Shown here: positions 4,901 through 7,295 of the stretch, in pieces | Layout: each line of letters opens with the position of its first letter | Numbering within the stretch: position 1 is the first letter of the stretch | From: an archaeon | GTDB lineage: Archaea; Nanobdellota; Nanobdellia; Woesearchaeales; GW2011-AR9 | DNA length: 7,295 bases | NCBI GenBank assembly: GCA_020053615.1 | Contig: JAGVMW010000138.1 | Span: forward strand, 1 to 7,295 | Reading direction: 5' to 3' | The notes under the pieces: model-generated | The model's database searches: none | What the model was told of the DNA's origin: nothing | The model's input: the letters and a program-made list of their open reading frames with translations, nothing else | Made by a program: the position numbers and the translations under genes

Positions 4901-7200
4901 TTTCCATCCTCTATCTCATGGCTGAATTAATAGACAAATCTGCCAGCGTAACAGTAGAATCGGGGGACACCGACCAAACCTCCAATCTCAGCTTCTCCTG
5001 CTCGCAGGAAGAATGCCTCTATCCGCTTCCGGGAGAGCCGCCGTACACAATTAAGAATCTGCATCCGGAATTGTATGAGTTGTACTTTGTGGCTGGCTCT
5101 AAAGCAGATGAACAAACTTTCATCGGTGCTGAAGAAAAAACATTTAAAACCTACGGCAACGTCAAAGTCAAGAAGCTTGCTCAGCCGATTTTATTCGTCA
5201 GCGGAGATGATACTACTGAGCCTAACTTCTACGGCTGTCAAGCTGCTTCGTATTTAGAAGGAACAAATAAACTAAAAGCAGAGAACAACTTACCGTACTG
5301 TTCGGTAAAAGCCGGTCAATTCTGCGCTTACAGCACCACTTACACTTCCGGCAAAGAGCCGTACACCACTATAAATTCATGGAGCGCTGATTCTATCACT
5401 AATGTTGGCTATGAAGACATCACCGTAACCGATGAACAGAACTTAAGTGCTTTTTACCAAACATTAGAATTAAACCTAAAAAACAAAACGTTCTTACCGG
5501 AAACCAGAAATCACAGTTCCATCGTTCTGCCTGCAAGAAATTTCCTCTCTAACGCTGAATTTGACGTTCCTTCGGCTAAAGAGGTTTCACATTGGGAAAT
5601 ACTCGATAAAAACAACCAACCCCTAAAAGATGAAAAAGCCAAAGTAAACGAGAACAAAGTAACCATCGCTAAAGACGAAACCCTGCGTTCTGAACGAATC
5701 GGAGTAGAACAGAACTTAACCTTAAGCTTCTCGCAGAAATCAGCCTGCCAACCCAAAATATATCTTGTAGATAAAAACGGAAACAAAGAAGAAGTTAACA
5801 ACTCCAACAGCTTCTCCACTGGCGGCGCATCTTACCTAATAGTAGAATACCTTGGACCTTGTGTAATAGAACAGCCCATGCTCCAGCTGGTAGACAAAGC
5901 TGGTCCAACCACTTATAATTACAATCCTAAGTATATCCAAAGAGCCGCCGCTGCTTGTTGTCCGGAAACTATGTGCTGGAACGGCTATGCCTGTGTAGAA
6001 GAGATGAGTACCATGAGCTATCTCTCCGAACATGTAGCTGAAGGTAGGGACTATCGTTGCATCGACGGACAATGGACTGCTTCTCCTTCCAAATGGGACT
6101 GGAATAAAGAATTATGGGGCTTCTGTCCGGAAGACGACCAATGTTTAGTATTAGCTTCCCAAAAAGGAGGAAAGAAAGACAAAATCTACGCTGATTTCTA
6201 CAACGGAGAATTCCCACAATGCATCAACAACACTCAATATATTATGGATAATTATTGCAACAACGGCAGTTGGACCAGCCGAACTAAATTTGTCGCTACC
6301 AAACTATTAGAAGTAGCCGAAACTGATGATTATATCTTATACTGCGATAATTACAAAAACGCGTTGGTAGAATTAGACGAAAAAGAAGAATATCTTGGTG
6401 GAATCGGTATTTCCACGCAAACCGAAGCACCTAGCTTAGATATGTCTTTGGGTGGTATTACTCCTCCTTCACCTCAAGCTTTATGCTTTGAAAACGTAAA
6501 GTCATCGGCGGAAGGGCAGCGTTTAGTTCCTGATAAAGAAAATATCTGCGTAAATAATGTATGTGTATTGAAATACAAATCCAGCGGAGAATGGAAAGCA
6601 GCTTTTGCTACCACTTTAAACAAGCCGGTAGATGACCCCAATTCATTCCTGTTCTCATTAGATGTGCCTCAATCAAAAATTTCCGCAGCCTGTACCGCTA
6701 CTGGAACTAGCTTTGCTGAATGTCCGATAGAAGATATGGAAGGAAATATGTGGTACTCGCCTGAATTAAACTCAGTAATCTATGCTAAGGAGAGTATTCC
6801 TCTTACTCCCGGAACGTTTGATAAAATTATTAATTGGTTCTCTGGATTATTCGGAGAAGAAAGTGAACTTTCCGACGAACATAAATTTGTGGACCAAGCC
6901 CAAAACTTCCGAGAGTTATATATTTTAAAATTAGGCGATAAAAAAGTAACTGCTATGCAGGAAATTCAGAACGAAGGCAAGCAGATGTTAGTAGCCGAAT
7001 ACGAAGGCTTTACTACACCTATTTGCGATTACCTCAATCATCTTAAACTTCCTCCAGAAATGGGCGTAGAACTATTAGAAGAGCTATCGGGCATGGGCAC
7101 CTACAATTGTTCTAGCGACGGGACCAAGCAAAGAGTAGAAGCCATCGAAGGGCTGGATTTCTTATGGCCGCAGCTGACTGGGAAGTTAAGGGTGGGATAA
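1951..7200 (+). CDS. giant secreted Cys-rich multidomain surface protein
   Basis: 1749 residues numbered from GTG 1951; ATG 1957 (two residues shorter) is an equally possible start. Residues 9-22 are a hydrophobic signal or anchor segment after basic residues; no C-terminal membrane segment is seen. In order: Cys-rich Asp-rich region (60-190); a MopE-type metal-binding motif split in two (DKDWDYDG...GDCDN at 197-214 and NPGAPEVCGDGINNDCGG at 260-277); CCG-containing block (340 on) with the segment copied at 571-765 (420-472); a beta-sandwich, carbohydrate-binding-like module (about 501-650); second CCG block (707-733); Cys-rich stretch (about 783-870); beta-rich region (about 950-1080); second beta-sandwich module starting near NAEFD (about 1197-1325); and a CC...CWNG / FCPEDDQC / YCNNGSWTSRTK block (1336-1446) resembling DPANN surface proteins from memory. 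About 60 cysteines and many N-X-S/T sequons fit an extracellular, disulfide-bonded, perhaps glycosylated protein. Three stops in a row (TAA TAG TAA) end it. Domain calls are by eye; the ligand is unknown. Confidence 0.88.
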   Translation: MKMYHKKEALVVILVLVILLLAESGLGLEKYEQIVKGVADSTGEGDSDIGSDNDGKQYLGLGNLHHSKSSECEGDPWKTGLGDDGCVVDAWEDDYYDDCAYAEIFPGTIINNHDQGNLDNFQTYFSGCCQDAAGPLKYGNWVTSSADFAFLCGQDYYWYVCNEESEGQITWVYHSLFNCSKIGGYPDPEEYNWVKIDKDWDYDGYTEGQGDCDNSKKIDPACPLPDLSTLIGLPLDELRTTVRSTYCSDLRYSTCSICINPGAPEVCGDGINNDCGGPGQFEELTQLEGATFDDCNKNQYACRQEASPLANTEDNATGITQTNIYGETFSWINTQDGGYCCGFNGIDDLGRTEISSGGEGQFLCLNKNKDLVGHDTEYTYASPFCGDEWCWVSASTGVPVGGQFKIFTIKKPGSKPYDIASNGEGWFDCNEDNDNYNLSDPNPIGGLTYDDLLKKSHRYRCYDEGDHYSWAECADVWDNRNNKGIKGRYGGEGLFTLPLKPEDPTAVTLEESRTGQNIDVRSEFYSDYYGKDYLFDFSGYDYINFMVRFVDSAGVPVTQYDKNMFLPAGVMLEIKGPKPAGAGAALVYFNGNVLGYVVNSNLFNSENFMQVRVPLSTDYKGVSSILIKSSPDTNFIEVKNIYLSTDDFEKNQLCSGEQSTKDSSWLNNIDQGDTDKLITGEKLCRALYGKNAWLGKDDVIEDETASCCGNAPHEYYSGDSYLDENGIKYACWNSQPVASGSTIMDVEFEVKYTELEPSISYPEEEFGVKLDSDGLTFQLINGNYSCHIEETEETIKECEAIPSTCKVQWKDYGNAGYYNSNPTCSNSQPCSASSAGTLPYECDIQLGKCYTIQTAEKECLWSQNQLYQKVTKLDEIELEFGKVWFVEDTGLHYKLDNYNASSAINDIKVGIDTSPFKFGNITLNKRDFISPFNAQPYGGINITIVDSNPKVRVYLLNPRNNEEISDSTDTGAKITYNNLPTNDISILYLMAELIDKSASVTVESGDTDQTSNLSFSCSQEECLYPLPGEPPYTIKNLHPELYELYFVAGSKADEQTFIGAEEKTFKTYGNVKVKKLAQPILFVSGDDTTEPNFYGCQAASYLEGTNKLKAENNLPYCSVKAGQFCAYSTTYTSGKEPYTTINSWSADSITNVGYEDITVTDEQNLSAFYQTLELNLKNKTFLPETRNHSSIVLPARNFLSNAEFDVPSAKEVSHWEILDKNNQPLKDEKAKVNENKVTIAKDETLRSERIGVEQNLTLSFSQKSACQPKIYLVDKNGNKEEVNNSNSFSTGGASYLIVEYLGPCVIEQPMLQLVDKAGPTTYNYNPKYIQRAAAACCPETMCWNGYACVEEMSTMSYLSEHVAEGRDYRCIDGQWTASPSKWDWNKELWGFCPEDDQCLVLASQKGGKKDKIYADFYNGEFPQCINNTQYIMDNYCNNGSWTSRTKFVATKLLEVAETDDYILYCDNYKNALVELDEKEEYLGGIGISTQTEAPSLDMSLGGITPPSPQALCFENVKSSAEGQRLVPDKENICVNNVCVLKYKSSGEWKAAFATTLNKPVDDPNSFLFSLDVPQSKISAACTATGTSFAECPIEDMEGNMWYSPELNSVIYAKESIPLTPGTFDKIINWFSGLFGEESELSDEHKFVDQAQNFRELYILKLGDKKVTAMQEIQNEGKQMLVAEYEGFTTPICDYLNHLKLPPEMGVELLEELSGMGTYNCSSDGTKQRVEAIEGLDFLWPQLTGKLRVG

Positions 7201-7295
7201 TAGTAATACTTCAGTAAAGTGAAGCGTTACCGTCATCAGGTCGAGCTTCTTAGATTTTAACATCCAGCTGACAAGAGGGTTGCCTCCTACGGAGA

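Noticed and set aside
7209..7224. Short inverted repeat CTTCA-6 nt-TGAAG after the giant gene
   Set aside because: The 5-bp stem is not followed by a T-run, so I do not call it a terminator.
7186..7295. Reverse-strand frame open from the right edge to a stop at 7188-7186, and a start-less + frame from about 7224 to the edge
   Set aside because: Both are about 25-35 codons, match nothing I know, and lack start codons in the window. The 95-nt tail cannot be assigned without sequence to the right.
1..7295. CRISPR array, tRNA or rRNA gene, or insertion sequence
   Set aside because: I saw no regularly spaced repeats, cloverleaf or rRNA signature, transposase motif or terminal inverted repeats. 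The only long repeats are the small-gene pair and the giant-gene fragment.

Overview
The window most likely comes from an archaeon. Good archaeal-type TATA boxes (TTTATAAA or TTTATATA) lie 30-50 nt upstream of four starts. Two transcription units appear nearly leaderless, with the start codon about 31 nt from the TATA centre. The large Cys-rich secreted protein has CC(G/P), CWNG and NGSWTSRTK motifs like those I associate with surface proteins of DPANN archaea (Woesearchaeota/Pacearchaeota-like). That lineage assignment is recognition from memory, not a search result. Every complete gene I can support is on the + strand.

Layout: positions 3-113 hold an open frame entering from the left edge (weak). 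161-541 encodes a small Cys-rich, lipoprotein-like secreted protein. 571-765 is a start-less remnant of a paralogue of the giant gene found further right. 819-1196 and 1172-1486 are an overlapping HEPN/MNT (minimal nucleotidyltransferase) pair, a classic toxin-antitoxin type module. 1549-1887 encodes a second small Cys-rich protein whose promoter and signal sequence copy those of the first, while its mature part has diverged. 1951-7200 encodes a secreted multidomain protein of 1749 residues with about 60 cysteines. It contains a split MopE-type metal-binding motif, two probable beta-sandwich (carbohydrate-binding-like) modules and several CC-containing Cys-rich blocks. Positions 7201-7295 have no gene I can support.

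How it fits together: the two small genes and the giant gene all specify exported, probably disulfide-rich products, so the locus looks like a variable cell-surface or cell-contact region. The HEPN/MNT module and the paralogue fragment lie between two 154-bp direct repeats formed by the promoter plus signal-sequence copies. This gives the locus the look of a recombining, cassette-like accessory region. No function in adhesion, toxicity or host contact is proven by the sequence; these remain hypotheses.
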